Shown: positions 43,949 to 53,116 of the stretch, one piece after another | Layout: each line of letters starts with the position of its first letter | Position numbering within the stretch: position 1 is the first letter of the stretch | Source: Butyrivibrio sp. INlla21 | GTDB taxonomy: Bacteria > Bacillota > Clostridia > Lachnospirales > Lachnospiraceae | Assembly: GCF_900116875.1 (NCBI RefSeq) | Contig: NZ_FPCC01000002.1 | Coordinates: forward strand, 1 to 64,000 | DNA: 64,000 nt | Reading direction: 5' to 3' | Notes under the pieces: model-generated | The model's input: the letters and a program-made list of their open reading frames with translations, nothing else | Databases searched by the model: none | Told to the model about the DNA's origin: nothing | Program-made: the position numbers and the translations under genes

Positions 43949-45442
43949 ATGAAATTAAGTGAATTGATAAGTGATATTAAGTCACAGGTCACTGAGGGAA
44001 ATTCATCACAAACCCTTGATCCATCAGTGGTTGAGATTAAAAATGTTGTTAATGACAACAGAAAAATCGAAGAAGGTTCACTTTTTATTTGCATAAAGGG
44101 AGCCAATTTCGACGGACATTCATGTGCCAAAGAAGCTTATGAAAAAAAAGCTGCTGCGATCGTCGCGGAACATGATGTTGAACTTCCGGAAAATTGTAAG
44201 ATGGCGGTTGTCAGAGTGGACGATACAAGATATGCAATGGCGTTCATTTCGGCAGCATATTTCGGACATCCCGCGGATAAGCTCACAACTATAGGTATCA
44301 CGGGAACCAAGGGTAAGACTACAACAACTTATCTGATTAAGAGTATGCTTGAGAACGCAGGACATAAGGTCGGACTTATCGGAACGATTGAAGTTATCAT
44401 AGGCGATGAGCACATTCATGCAGAGAATACGACACCTGAGTCCTATAATCTTCAGGAATATATGGATAGAATGGTTAAAGCCGGCTGTGACAGTGTGGTT
44501 ATGGAAGTATCTTCACAGGGACTTATGCTTCACAGAAGCCAGGGCTTTACCTTTGATATAGGCATCTTTACAAATATCGAGCCCGATCATATCGGACCCA
44601 ACGAGCACAAGGACTTTGATGATTATCTTCACTGCAAGAGTCTCTTATTCAAGCAGTGTAAGATGGGAATATTAAACGGCGACGATCCGCATGTTGAGGA
44701 TATTTTGAAGGATCATACATGTGAGGCCATGACCTACGGATTTTCCGAGGGAGTTGATATCAGAGCGATCAACCTTGCTTATATTCATAAGCCCGGCGAA
44801 CTCGGAGTATTTTTTGACACGGAAGGCATCATAAATATGCATGCCGAAGTCAGAACTCCCGGTAAGTTCAGTGTGTACAACGCTCTTTGTGCGATCGCGG
44901 TTGCCAAGCATCTTGGCTGCAACGACGAGCAGATAGCGAAAGCGCTTAAAGAGGCTAAGGTTAAGGGCCGTATAGAGATGGTCAAGGTATCCGATGACTT
45001 CACTCTTATGATCGACTACGCGCACAACGCAATGGCGCTTAAGAGCCTTCTTTCTACACTCAAGGATTATCATCCCAACAGACTTATCAGTGTCTTTGGA
45101 TGCGGCGGTAACAGAAGTAAGCTCCGTCGTTTCGAGATGGGTGAAGTGAGCGGTAAGTACGCGGACTTTACTATCATCACATCCGATAATCCGAGATTTG
45201 AGGAGCCTCTTGATATCATGAAGGACATTGAGACCGGAATGAACAAGACCGACGGTAAGTACATTATGATCGAGGACAGAAAAGAAGCGATCCGTTATGC
45301 GATAAACAACGGTGAGCACGGAGATATCATCGTGCTTGCGGGTAAGGGACATGAGGACTATCAGGAGATCAAGGGAGTTAAATATCCCATGGATGAAAGA
45401 GACCTCATTGCTGATATACTTAAAGAAAACAGTGATAAGTGA
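43949..45442 (+). CDS. murE: UDP-MurNAc-tripeptide synthetase MurE, meso-DAP type
   Basis: A protein of 497 residues. The ATP loop is GITGTKGKTTTTYLIKSM (~115), then TTPESYNLQEYM and EVSSQGL. The amino-acid selectivity motif reads TSDNPRFEEP; DNPR marks meso-diaminopimelate rather than lysine ligases. It adds the third residue of the peptidoglycan stem peptide in the cytoplasm. GGAGG precedes the ATG. It is separated from other mur genes, unusual for dcw clusters but common in Lachnospiraceae. Confidence 0.93.
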   Translation: MKLSELISDIKSQVTEGNSSQTLDPSVVEIKNVVNDNRKIEEGSLFICIKGANFDGHSCAKEAYEKKAAAIVAEHDVELPENCKMAVVRVDDTRYAMAFISAAYFGHPADKLTTIGITGTKGKTTTTYLIKSMLENAGHKVGLIGTIEVIIGDEHIHAENTTPESYNLQEYMDRMVKAGCDSVVMEVSSQGLMLHRSQGFTFDIGIFTNIEPDHIGPNEHKDFDDYLHCKSLLFKQCKMGILNGDDPHVEDILKDHTCEAMTYGFSEGVDIRAINLAYIHKPGELGVFFDTEGIINMHAEVRTPGKFSVYNALCAIAVAKHLGCNDEQIAKALKEAKVKGRIEMVKVSDDFTLMIDYAHNAMALKSLLSTLKDYHPNRLISVFGCGGNRSKLRRFEMGEVSGKYADFTIITSDNPRFEEPLDIMKDIETGMNKTDGKYIMIEDRKEAIRYAINNGEHGDIIVLAGKGHEDYQEIKGVKYPMDERDLIADILKENSDK

Positions 45443-45487
45443 TCTGGGTTTCGATCTCTTATCATACAGGATAAAAGGAGAGATTTT

Positions 45488-47746
45488 TTGACAGCATGTG
45501 AGTATGCAAACGTCATAATAGATATATCTCACGAGAAGGTCGACAGGCCTTTTCAGTACAGGGTTCCCGAAAGCTTACGAAGCAGTATCGACATCGGGGA
45601 TCCTGTTTATGTGCCTTTCGGAAGGGGCAATACCAGAAGAAAGGGTTACGTAATTTCTTTTACCGACGAAGCGGATTGGGACCCTGCCAAGATCAAAGAA
45701 ATAGAGGGGATCGTTAAAGACAACATCTCCGCGCAGGATATCTCGATAAGACTTGCCGCATGGATGAAGCATCACTACGGCTCGACCATGATAGCGGCGC
45801 TTCGAACGGTTCTTCCTTCTTCCAAGAAGCAAAACAGACAGGTTCATAAGTATGTTTCGCTTCGACTTCCTTTGAGAGAAGCAACGGAATACTACTATGA
45901 GTGTGTTCGAAAGAAGCAGTCCGCAAGAGAGAGGATAATAAAAGAGCTTCTCGATAATCCCGAAGACAGAATACCTTATGAGCTAATAACGGGTAAGCTC
46001 GGTGTTACGTCGGCTACACTTAAGGCTCTTTCCGATAAGGGAATCATCAAGATAGAGAGCGAGGAGTATTACAGAAATCCCATCGCGGCTTCTTCCGACA
46101 GATATGGGAAAAAGACCTTGAGCGATGAGCAGCAGGCTGTTGTAAGCTCTTTTTCCAAGGATTATGACGAGGGCAAAAGAGATACCTACCTGATCCACGG
46201 GATCACGGGTAGCGGAAAGACTGAAGTATATATCGCACTTATAGATGATGTGATCAAAAGAGGCAAGCAGGCGATAGTGCTCATTCCTGAGATCGCGCTC
46301 ACATATCAGACTTTGATGCGCTTCTATCGGCATTTCGGAGACAGGGTATCCGTCGTGAATTCATCGATGTCTCCGGGAGAGAAATTCGATCAGATGGAGA
46401 GAGCAAGGACGGGCGATATAGATATAATCATAGGCCCGAGATCGGCTCTTTTTACCCCGTTTTCCAACCTCGGAATAATAATTATCGATGAGGAACATGA
46501 GACCACTTATAAGAGCGAAACAATGCCCAAATATCATGCGAGAGAAACTGCGATAGAGCTGGCAAGACTTGTACCGGACGGAGCAAGTGTTGTACTTGGC
46601 TCTGCGACGCCTTCTCTTGATTCTTATTACAAGGCTCATAACGGTCGGTACAAGCTCTTTGAGCTTAATAAAAGACTAACGGGCGGAACGCTTCCGATGG
46701 TTGAGATCGCGGATCTAAGAGAGGAGCTTCGAAAAGGCAATCGTTCTATCTTTTCAATAAGATTGCAGGAGCTTATCGAGGACAGGCTTTCAAGGAAAGA
46801 GCAGGTGATGCTCTTTATCAACAGGAGAGGCTACGCGGGCTTTGTCTCATGCAGGGCTTGCGGACATGTGTTTAAGTGTCCGCACTGTGATGTCGCACTA
46901 TCCGAGCATAGGGGAGGACGCCTTGTCTGTCACTACTGCGGCTACGAGGAGCCTGCCAAGAAGATCTGTCCCAAGTGCGGCTCTAAGTTTGTATCTTCAT
47001 TCAGAGCGGGTACGCAGCAGATAGAGGACGAGGTCAAAAAGTTCTGGCCCGATGCGAAAGTCCTCAGAATGGACGCGGATACGACGAGAACAAAAGGAAG
47101 CTATGAAAAGATATTGTCGGCTTTTGCCAACAAGGAAGCCGATGTTCTTGTGGGAACACAGATGATCGTAAAAGGGCATGATTTCCCCGATGTTACTTTG
47201 GTGGGAATCCTGGCAGCCGACATGTCGCTCTATGCCTCGGATTACAGGGCGAGTGAAAGAACTTTCCAGCTCCTTACACAGGCGGCGGGACGAGCGGGAA
47301 GAGGAGAAAAGCCCGGCAACGTCATTATCCAGAGCTATCAGCCTGAGCACTACAGCATAATCACTGCGTCCAAGCAGGATTACAAGGCTTTTTACGAAGA
47401 GGAGATCGCTTATAGAGATATATTAAGATACCCTCCGATCTCGCATATGATGTGCGTTCAGGTGCAGAGCGCAGGCGAAGAAAGAGGTATGCAGTTTGCA
47501 AACAGACTTCGGGCTCTTATGGAACAGCAAAAGATCAAAAACGCAGTGTTTATCGGACCTGCCTTTGCATCTGTCGGCAAGATAAACGATGTATTCAGGA
47601 TAGCCGTGTACGTTAAACTCGATGACTACGAGATGCTCGTGGAACTTAAGGATGTTCTTGAGAAATTTGTAAGAGAACTTAATGATGCCGGAAAGATAAG
47701 GGATATTTCCGTGCAATTTGATTTTGATCCCGTAAATGGATATTAG
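45488..47746 (+). CDS. priA: Primosomal replication restart helicase PriA
   Basis: A protein of 752 residues from TTG 45488, with AAAAGGAG eight bases upstream. N-terminal 3'-BD domain (FQYRVPESL), Walker A HGITGSGKTEVYI (~236), DEEHETTYKSE and the eight-cysteine zinc module CRACGHVFKCPHC...CHYCGYE...CPKCGS. Helicase motif QAAGRAGRGEKPG is clear. It reloads the replisome at collapsed forks. Followed by def and fmt, as in many bacteria. Confidence 0.94.
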   Translation: MTACEYANVIIDISHEKVDRPFQYRVPESLRSSIDIGDPVYVPFGRGNTRRKGYVISFTDEADWDPAKIKEIEGIVKDNISAQDISIRLAAWMKHHYGSTMIAALRTVLPSSKKQNRQVHKYVSLRLPLREATEYYYECVRKKQSARERIIKELLDNPEDRIPYELITGKLGVTSATLKALSDKGIIKIESEEYYRNPIAASSDRYGKKTLSDEQQAVVSSFSKDYDEGKRDTYLIHGITGSGKTEVYIALIDDVIKRGKQAIVLIPEIALTYQTLMRFYRHFGDRVSVVNSSMSPGEKFDQMERARTGDIDIIIGPRSALFTPFSNLGIIIIDEEHETTYKSETMPKYHARETAIELARLVPDGASVVLGSATPSLDSYYKAHNGRYKLFELNKRLTGGTLPMVEIADLREELRKGNRSIFSIRLQELIEDRLSRKEQVMLFINRRGYAGFVSCRACGHVFKCPHCDVALSEHRGGRLVCHYCGYEEPAKKICPKCGSKFVSSFRAGTQQIEDEVKKFWPDAKVLRMDADTTRTKGSYEKILSAFANKEADVLVGTQMIVKGHDFPDVTLVGILAADMSLYASDYRASERTFQLLTQAAGRAGRGEKPGNVIIQSYQPEHYSIITASKQDYKAFYEEEIAYRDILRYPPISHMMCVQVQSAGEERGMQFANRLRALMEQQKIKNAVFIGPAFASVGKINDVFRIAVYVKLDDYEMLVELKDVLEKFVRELNDAGKIRDISVQFDFDPVNGY

Positions 47747-47777
47747 TTTCCAAAACCCCCATATTTATCAAAAGTAT

Positions 47778-47807
47778 TTGATAAGTGTGGGGGCAACGTT
47801 TTATAAT
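47778..47807 (+). promoter_or_regulatory. Promoter of def-fmt, overlapping a hairpin
   Basis: TTGATA (47778-47783), 18 bases, TATAAT (47802-47807). The -35 lies in the right arm of a hairpin (CCCCCATA..TTATCAA with TTGATAA..TGTGGGGG, about 47756-47793) at the end of priA, so terminator-like structure and promoter share DNA. Confidence 0.7.
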
Positions 47808-47844
47808 AAGCAGGAACACAATATATAAATTAAAGGAGGCCATA

Positions 47845-48345
47845 ATGGCACTTAGAACTATAAGAGAATTCGGCGATGAAGTACTTGCACGCCGTTGTAA
47901 AGAGGTAAAAGAGATCACACCAAGAATCAAAGAGCTTGTACAGGATATGATAGAAACTATGTATGAGGCTGACGGCGTGGGACTTGCCGCTCCTCAGGTC
48001 GGAGTACTTAAGAGAATTTTTGTTATCGATGTTTCACCCGAAGGGGATTCACCAATGGTATTCATCAATCCCGAGATTCTTGAGACTAGCGGAGAGCAGA
48101 CAGGCTACGAAGGATGCCTTTCCGTTCCCGGTAAATCCGGAATCGTTACGAGACCCAATTACGTTAAAGCTAAGGCTACCAACCTCGACGGCGAGGAATT
48201 TGTGGTAGAAGGCGAGGAGCTTTTTGCCAGAGCCATCCTTCACGAGAACGATCACCTCGACGGACATATGTATGTGGAAAAGGTAGAAGGCGAGCTAATT
48301 AATAACGAGGATCTGATCGCACAGAATGAGGAAGCACAGGAATGA
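47845..48345 (+). CDS. def: Peptide deformylase
   Basis: A protein of 166 residues. Three metal-site motifs are intact: GVGLAAPQVG (~45), EGCLSVPG and HENDHLDGHMY. It removes the N-formyl group from nascent proteins. ATG 47845 follows AAGGAGG at the right spacing; upstream in-frame codons lie in the promoter. It overlaps fmt by four bases (ATGA), coupling formylation and deformylation genes. Confidence 0.96.
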   Translation: MALRTIREFGDEVLARRCKEVKEITPRIKELVQDMIETMYEADGVGLAAPQVGVLKRIFVIDVSPEGDSPMVFINPEILETSGEQTGYEGCLSVPGKSGIVTRPNYVKAKATNLDGEEFVVEGEELFARAILHENDHLDGHMYVEKVEGELINNEDLIAQNEEAQE

Positions 48346-49307
48346 AGATAGTTTTTATGGGTACGCCCGATTTTGCGAGGGCAGCACTTGAGAAGATAAT
48401 AGATGCGGGCCACGACGTTGTTCTTGTTGTGACACAACCCGATAAACCCAAGGGAAGAAGCGGCGAGCTTCAGATCTCGGATGTCAAGGATTGTGCGCTT
48501 AAGTACAACATCCCTGTATTTCAGCCCGTTAAGATAAAAGAAGCTGATAACGTTGCTTACCTTAAGAATATAGACGCTGATATCTATGTGGTTGCGGCCT
48601 TCGGCCAGATCTTGTCAAAAGAGATCCTGGATATCCCGAAATTCGGCTGCGTTAATATACACGCATCTCTTCTTCCGAAGTACAGAGGTGCCGCACCTAT
48701 TCAGCAGTCGATCATTGACGGAGAAGAAAAGACCGGCGTGACCATCATGCAGATGGCAATAGGCATGGATACGGGAGATATTCTTATTCAGAGAGAAATC
48801 CCCATTGATGAAGAAGAGACCGGCGGCGGACTTTTCGATAAGCTTTCCGATCTTGGCGCGGAGCTCATAGTAGACGCTCTTCCCAAGATAGAGAGAGGCG
48901 AACTCACACCCGTTCCTCAGGACGAAGCTCTTGCCACCAAATGCGGCAAGCTTTCCAAGGATATGGGTAAGATTGATTTTAGCAAGGACGCCAAGACGAT
49001 AAGGAATCTTGTAAGAGGCCTTAATCCCTGGCCTAGTGCATTTACGCACCTTGACGGCAAACTCCTTAAGATCTGGAAAGCACAGGTTCTTAATGAGTCT
49101 CAGGTAAAAGAACTTTCGAATGAGAAAGCTCTTTTGACAGGGGCAGAGCCCGGAACGGTCGTATTTACAGGGAAAGAAGCCTTTGTGGTTTCAACAGGAA
49201 AAGACTATCTTTCGGTAAACGAAGTACAGCTTGAAGGAAAGAAGCGTATGGCTGTTAAGGATTTCCTTCTCGGATATAAGCTGGAAGCCGGAAGCAAGCT
49301 TTTTTGA
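48342..49307 (+). CDS. fmt: Methionyl-tRNA formyltransferase
   Basis: A protein of 321 residues. VFMGTPDFARAALEKI at the start, then VNIHASLLPKYRGAAPIQQS with the folate-site residues and GVTIMQMAIGMDTGDIL. The C-terminal domain includes VRGLNPWPSAFTHLDGKL. It formylates initiator Met-tRNA. It forms an operon with def and a zinc protease gene 35 bases downstream. Confidence 0.96.
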   Translation: MKIVFMGTPDFARAALEKIIDAGHDVVLVVTQPDKPKGRSGELQISDVKDCALKYNIPVFQPVKIKEADNVAYLKNIDADIYVVAAFGQILSKEILDIPKFGCVNIHASLLPKYRGAAPIQQSIIDGEEKTGVTIMQMAIGMDTGDILIQREIPIDEEETGGGLFDKLSDLGAELIVDALPKIERGELTPVPQDEALATKCGKLSKDMGKIDFSKDAKTIRNLVRGLNPWPSAFTHLDGKLLKIWKAQVLNESQVKELSNEKALLTGAEPGTVVFTGKEAFVVSTGKDYLSVNEVQLEGKKRMAVKDFLLGYKLEAGSKLF

Positions 49308-49342
49308 CAATAAAGAATTAATGCGGTAAAGGAGATGAGTAT

Positions 49343-50050
49343 ATGTATTACGCAAGAGGATTTTATGGATACGGATTCGATCCATTGTATATTTTGGTTA
49401 TTATCATGGGTATTCTGTGCATGGTTGCAAGCAGCAGAGTATCTTCCGTTTACAAGAAGTATGCGAGGATCAGAAGCAGGAGCAATATGACCGGAGCTCA
49501 GGTTGCCATGGAGATCCTTCGCAGAAACGGTATCACCGATGTGAGCGTAAGACATGTCTCAGGTAATCTTACCGATCATTTCGATCCGAGAACCAAAACG
49601 GTTAATTTATCGGATGCTACCTATGATTCACCGAGCGTTGCTGCTGTCGGAGTTGCGGCGCATGAGTGCGGACACGTCTGTCAGCATGAATTCGGATATC
49701 TGCCGCTAAAGATAAGAACAGCTATTGTTCCTGCGGCGAGTATCGGTTCCAAGGCGGGAATTCCGATTCTTATTTTGGGAATGCTCTTAAGCTTACCGTT
49801 TCTTATTAAGATTGGAATCTGGGTATTCTCACTTGCTGTTCTTTTCCAGGTTGTCACACTCCCCGTTGAGTTTGACGCTTCAAGAAGAGCTCTTGTGATG
49901 CTTGATGAATACGGTATCCTCGATCAGGAAGAGCTTTCACACTCCAAAAAAGTTCTTTCCGCTGCGGCAATGACCTACGTTGCAAGTGCCGCATCGGCAG
50001 TAGTACAGCTACTTAGACTCGTACTTCTTAACGGCAGAAGAAGAGACTGA
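49343..50050 (+). CDS. Neutral zinc metallopeptidase, YugP family
   Basis: A protein of 235 residues. N-terminal span (FDPLYILVIIMGILCMVAS), a cytoplasmic protease core with HECGHVCQHEFGY (~112; HExxH zinc site) and further spans (PILILGMLLSLPFLIKIGIW) then LPVEFDASRRA, all typical of the PF04298 family. It is predicted to be a membrane-bound protease of unknown substrate. Its place after def-fmt is seen in many Clostridia. Confidence 0.9.
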   Translation: MYYARGFYGYGFDPLYILVIIMGILCMVASSRVSSVYKKYARIRSRSNMTGAQVAMEILRRNGITDVSVRHVSGNLTDHFDPRTKTVNLSDATYDSPSVAAVGVAAHECGHVCQHEFGYLPLKIRTAIVPAASIGSKAGIPILILGMLLSLPFLIKIGIWVFSLAVLFQVVTLPVEFDASRRALVMLDEYGILDQEELSHSKKVLSAAAMTYVASAASAVVQLLRLVLLNGRRRD

Positions 50051-50083
50051 AAGTTGTTTTAAACTTGAGGGATAAGGCTTGCG

Positions 50084-50896
50084 ATGAATGATAGTAATGT
50101 AATAGGGGCGATACTTGGCACGGAGCGAACGAATCTTTCGCTTACGATCAGCAAAGTATGTGATGGCCTTTGTAGTGCATCTACATATAACAGATATGAA
50201 GGCGGCAAGATGCTGCCTGATAAGTTTATGCTGTCCGCGCTCCTTGAGCGAATGGGTAAAAATTCAAACAGAGTTTTATATACGGTAACCGATGAGGAAC
50301 ATAGACTTCTTGATATCAAAAAAAATCTTTTGGAGTCCATCGAGAATGAAGATTCCGAAAAGACAAGGCAATATCTTGAAGAGTATTCCTCTATTCCCAA
50401 AACAAGGAGCAAGAATATTCATAAGCAGCTTGAACTTGAGGTGCGTGGTGAACTGTGCCGAATGAGCGGTGATACGAAAGGTGCTTTGTCTTTTTACAAG
50501 GAAGCATTTGAGCTGACTTGCAAGAAAAAGCTTGACGATATAGACAATTCGCTTTATACGGTCAGAGAATTTGGACTGTTGTATAAGATTGCAAGTATCA
50601 GTGATCATAATCTGCTTTTTAAGCTTGGTTATTTCCTTAAAAAGCTGAATGATAATCATTATTTGAAGGTTGTTTATTATGGGGAACTGATCTCGGAGCT
50701 GGTAAGTGAATCCGAGAACAGATGGATGAAGCAGGTGCAGCTTGAGTATATTGAGAGCGCATTGCAATATAAGAGGCTTATCAAACAAAGTAAAGGTGTG
50801 GTAAGACTTTTGGAGCTTAAGAAAAAATACGCCGGAGAGCTTAGCGAGGAAGAAGAGACAATACTTAAATTTGACGATCTTCTCGGCTGGAATTGA
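50084..50896 (+). CDS. HTH regulator of RRNPP/Rgg-like type
   Basis: A protein of 270 residues. An N-terminal HTH has LTISKVCDGLCSASTYNRYE and GKMLPDKFMLSALLERMG, typical of the RRNPP-type regulators of Lachnospiraceae. Residues ~80-265 are helical and TPR-like (GELCRMSGDTKGALSFYKEA), the kind of domain that binds secreted peptides. It stands 16 bases before a second regulator of the same design, with a small exported peptide gene nearby. Confidence 0.75.
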   Translation: MNDSNVIGAILGTERTNLSLTISKVCDGLCSASTYNRYEGGKMLPDKFMLSALLERMGKNSNRVLYTVTDEEHRLLDIKKNLLESIENEDSEKTRQYLEEYSSIPKTRSKNIHKQLELEVRGELCRMSGDTKGALSFYKEAFELTCKKKLDDIDNSLYTVREFGLLYKIASISDHNLLFKLGYFLKKLNDNHYLKVVYYGELISELVSESENRWMKQVQLEYIESALQYKRLIKQSKGVVRLLELKKKYAGELSEEEETILKFDDLLGWN

Positions 50897-50912
50897 TGGG
50901 GAACAAGATGCT

Positions 50913-51827
50913 ATGAGCGTATACAAAAAATCTAAGTTATTAAAATCACATAGAGTTGAAAAGGGTTTTTCCAGGGAAAAGCTTTCCGAAGGAATCTGTG
51001 ATATCACTACGCTCAAGAGATATGAAAATGAGGGGATGCTCCCAAGCGAGGATAACTACAGGCTGCTTCAGGAGAAGATGGGCGGAAGACCCGAGCAGAT
51101 CATAATGTCTTATGATATGGGGCTCTTTGTTGATGGTGACAGGTACGTTGAGTATGAGAATCTTTTGAATAATCAGAAGTATGATGAGCTTCGTATGAAG
51201 ATGCAAATACTTAAAGAGGGGCTGAAAAATGTAGAATCTGTTGAAAAAGAGCAGTTCCTTGCCAGGCTGGAAACTCTTACTTATTATGACTATACAAAAG
51301 AGATGTTGGAGATCCAAGAAGGATTATTAAAAAAATCCGTGCCTGATTATAAGGATGGAGAGTTTTCCATAACTCGTTTATATAATGACACTGAGTTAAA
51401 TCTTTTGAATGATATAGCCATAACGAATGATAAGATCGGTTGTACCGAAATGGCTGTAAAAATATTTGAAAAACTCGATGTTTATCTTGGACAGGCTGAA
51501 GATAATAAGGACAGCATGATAGCTGTGAAGATATATTTCAATTATGCGAATACTCTTGGCCTTAGCGGAGAATATGAGAAGTCTATAGAGATTTGTAAAA
51601 AAGGCATTGCATTGGAAAAGAAAAACTCTTGTCAGGAGCTACTATATGCATTGGTATTTAATATAGGCTGGCTATATGATCAAATATGGATGGACAATCA
51701 TGACGAGAAATATAAGAAGGCTGCCAAAGAATATGTGGGATTATCGTTGGCACTGGCTAAGTATTTTGATGAGTCTCCGATCAACACACCAACGATAGAA
51801 GGATATTATAAAGAGAATTTTACCTAA
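50913..51827 (+). CDS. Second HTH/TPR regulator of RRNPP-like type
   Basis: About 304 residues from ATG 50913; an earlier in-frame start lies inside the previous gene. HTH: SHRVEKGFSREKLSEGICDI..LKRYENEGMLPSEDNY. The helical C-terminal domain includes FNYANTLGLSGEYEKSIEIC and LLYALVFNIGWLYDQIW, clear TPR-type helices. It is likely a peptide-responsive regulator co-transcribed with the gene before it. A bidirectional terminator separates it from the converging exported-peptide gene. Confidence 0.75.
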   Translation: MSVYKKSKLLKSHRVEKGFSREKLSEGICDITTLKRYENEGMLPSEDNYRLLQEKMGGRPEQIIMSYDMGLFVDGDRYVEYENLLNNQKYDELRMKMQILKEGLKNVESVEKEQFLARLETLTYYDYTKEMLEIQEGLLKKSVPDYKDGEFSITRLYNDTELNLLNDIAITNDKIGCTEMAVKIFEKLDVYLGQAEDNKDSMIAVKIYFNYANTLGLSGEYEKSIEICKKGIALEKKNSCQELLYALVFNIGWLYDQIWMDNHDEKYKKAAKEYVGLSLALAKYFDESPINTPTIEGYYKENFT

Positions 51828-51846
51828 GTTCTTTATATTACAAAAT

Positions 51847-51890
51847 AAAAAACGCACCGTACATTACTAAGAATGTGTGGTGCGTTTTTT
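51847..51890. terminator. Bidirectional intrinsic terminator
   Basis: AAAAAACGCACC (51847-51858) pairs perfectly with GGTGCGTTTTTT (51879-51890), with an inner ACAT/ATGT. It serves both the regulator pair and the opposing peptide gene. Confidence 0.92.
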
Positions 51891-51942
51891 GATGTTTTTT
51901 CTCCCCCAAACTATTCTATGAAAAAACATTTATTCAAATAGC

Positions 51943-52083
51943 TCAACGATGAGCAATAAGAATACAAGCTAACTCATATTTTACCGGAGGAGGATAGATT
52001 CCTGCATCAGGCTCTTTGATTTTTGCTACGAGTCCAAGTACAAGTGTTGCAAGTAAAGCTGCTGAAACTAACATCTTTTTCAT
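51943..52083 (-). CDS. Small exported peptide, candidate signal for the RRNPP regulators
   Basis: A peptide of 46 residues with AAGGAGAAAAG just before the ATG, so translation is well supported. Residues 1-20 (MKKMLVSAALLATLVLGLVA) form a textbook signal peptide; the rest reads KIKEPDAGIYPPPVKYELAC then ILIAHR. It is too short for an enzyme. Lying convergent with two RRNPP-type regulators, it matches the layout of pro-peptides such as Phr, PapR or SHP. No homologue is recognised, and the signalling role is inference. Confidence 0.7.
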   Translation of the reverse strand: MKKMLVSAALLATLVLGLVAKIKEPDAGIYPPPVKYELACILIAHR

Positions 52084-52119
52084 ATCTTTTCTCCTTTCAG
52101 TTATTACTGATTAAGTATA

Positions 52120-52189
52120 ATTATATTCATGATAATTCATATCAAAAGGGCGTATCGTGCAATAAAATTTGTACGAAATACGCCCTTTT
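52120..52189 (-). promoter_or_regulatory. Peptide gene promoter with adjoining inverted repeat
   Basis: On the minus strand a TATAAT (52125-52120) lies ~37 bases before the peptide ATG; the -35 is weak. Directly upstream is an inverted repeat, AAAAGGGCGTAT (52144-52155) with ATACGCCCTTTT (52178-52189). No gene ends here on either strand, so it is more likely an activator site than a terminator. A weak promoter plus upstream dyad fits activation by one of the RRNPP regulators. Confidence 0.5.
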
Positions 52190-52357
52190 AGTATAGGGGG
52201 GATAGTGGTAAGGTCTTCTTATAAAGATGGGTGAGAGGTAAGCCAAGCGGTGATTATAATGGGGGTTAAGTCATTGCTTGGACCCCTCATTTTTTTTGTG
52301 CCAAAATTTCAGACTTTCGGTCAAGTACCTGCAAATTTCTCGTATATATCTGATATG

Positions 52358-52366
52358 TGGTATAAT
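52358..52366 (+). promoter_or_regulatory. Extended -10 promoter of the phosphopantetheinyl transferase gene
   Basis: TGGTATAAT (52358-52366) is an extended -10 without a clear -35. It places the transcript start near 52373, which excludes upstream in-frame starts and supports ATG 52406. Confidence 0.55.
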
Positions 52367-52405
52367 TTGCATGGCAATTTTAAAAGAGGGTTGATTGAAC
52401 ATATC

Positions 52406-53098
52406 ATGATGCAGGTTTATGTATTAGATGCATTAAAAGAATTTAGCGATAAAAGATTCGAAGAAGCTTTGAAATATGTGGATGAGGCGCAGAGAGAAAA
52501 TATTCTGCGTTTTCATTTTGATGCGGATAAAAAGAGGTCTCTTGCGGGACTTCTTTTGTCTTATTATGCGATCTTTACAGGATTTGGACTAGCTCCGAAA
52601 GACATAACGTTTGACAAGAATAAATACGGAAAACCTTTTGTAAAAGACCGTGATGATATTTTTTATAATATCTCTCATTCGGGTAATTACGTAGTGTGCG
52701 CGATCGGCAGTAGCCCGGTGGGCATTGATGTTCAGGAGCATAAGAGCGCGGATTTAAACATTGCCGACAGATTTTTTTCCAAGGAAGAAAAAGAAGCTCT
52801 GGCTTTGGAGACAAGCGAGGATGCAAAGAGAAAGCTCTTTTATGATCTGTGGAGTCTCAAGGAAGCTTATATCAAGTGCATCGGTATAGGACTTTCCAAA
52901 CCTTTGAATGAGTTTGGCATTATCAAGAAAAACGGTATTTATAAGTTGTACGAAGACGACGCTGAGCTTAATGATTATTATTTTAAAAAATACGATATCG
53001 CAGAGAATTACAGCCTTTGCGCGTGTTCAAAAGATGACTCTTTTCCCAAGAATTTCAGTCAGATCGGATATGATGGTATAATGGGTTTATATCATTAA
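52406..53098 (+). CDS. 4'-phosphopantetheinyl transferase (Sfp type)
   Basis: About 230 residues. Family motifs: NKYGKPFV, FYNISHSGNYVVCAI, GIDVQEHKSAD with the metal-binding Asp, and the WSLKEAYIKCIGIGLS block (~150) with the catalytic WxxKEA. It transfers phosphopantetheine from CoA to carrier proteins. Sfp-type enzymes often serve nonribosomal peptide or polyketide synthases; none is in the window. ATG 52406/52409 follows the extended -10 promoter. Confidence 0.88.
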   Translation: MMQVYVLDALKEFSDKRFEEALKYVDEAQRENILRFHFDADKKRSLAGLLLSYYAIFTGFGLAPKDITFDKNKYGKPFVKDRDDIFYNISHSGNYVVCAIGSSPVGIDVQEHKSADLNIADRFFSKEEKEALALETSEDAKRKLFYDLWSLKEAYIKCIGIGLSKPLNEFGIIKKNGIYKLYEDDAELNDYYFKKYDIAENYSLCACSKDDSFPKNFSQIGYDGIMGLYH

Positions 53099-53116
53099 AA
53101 AAAGAGAGTTGATTAT

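Noticed and set aside
44672-45532. 286-residue minus-strand frame inside murE
   Set aside because: Shadow of murE; no RBS, no recognisable motifs.
52250-52405. N-terminal extension of the phosphopantetheinyl transferase from 52250
   Set aside because: An extended -10 at 52358-52366 places the transcript start after it, and the extra residues do not fit the family.
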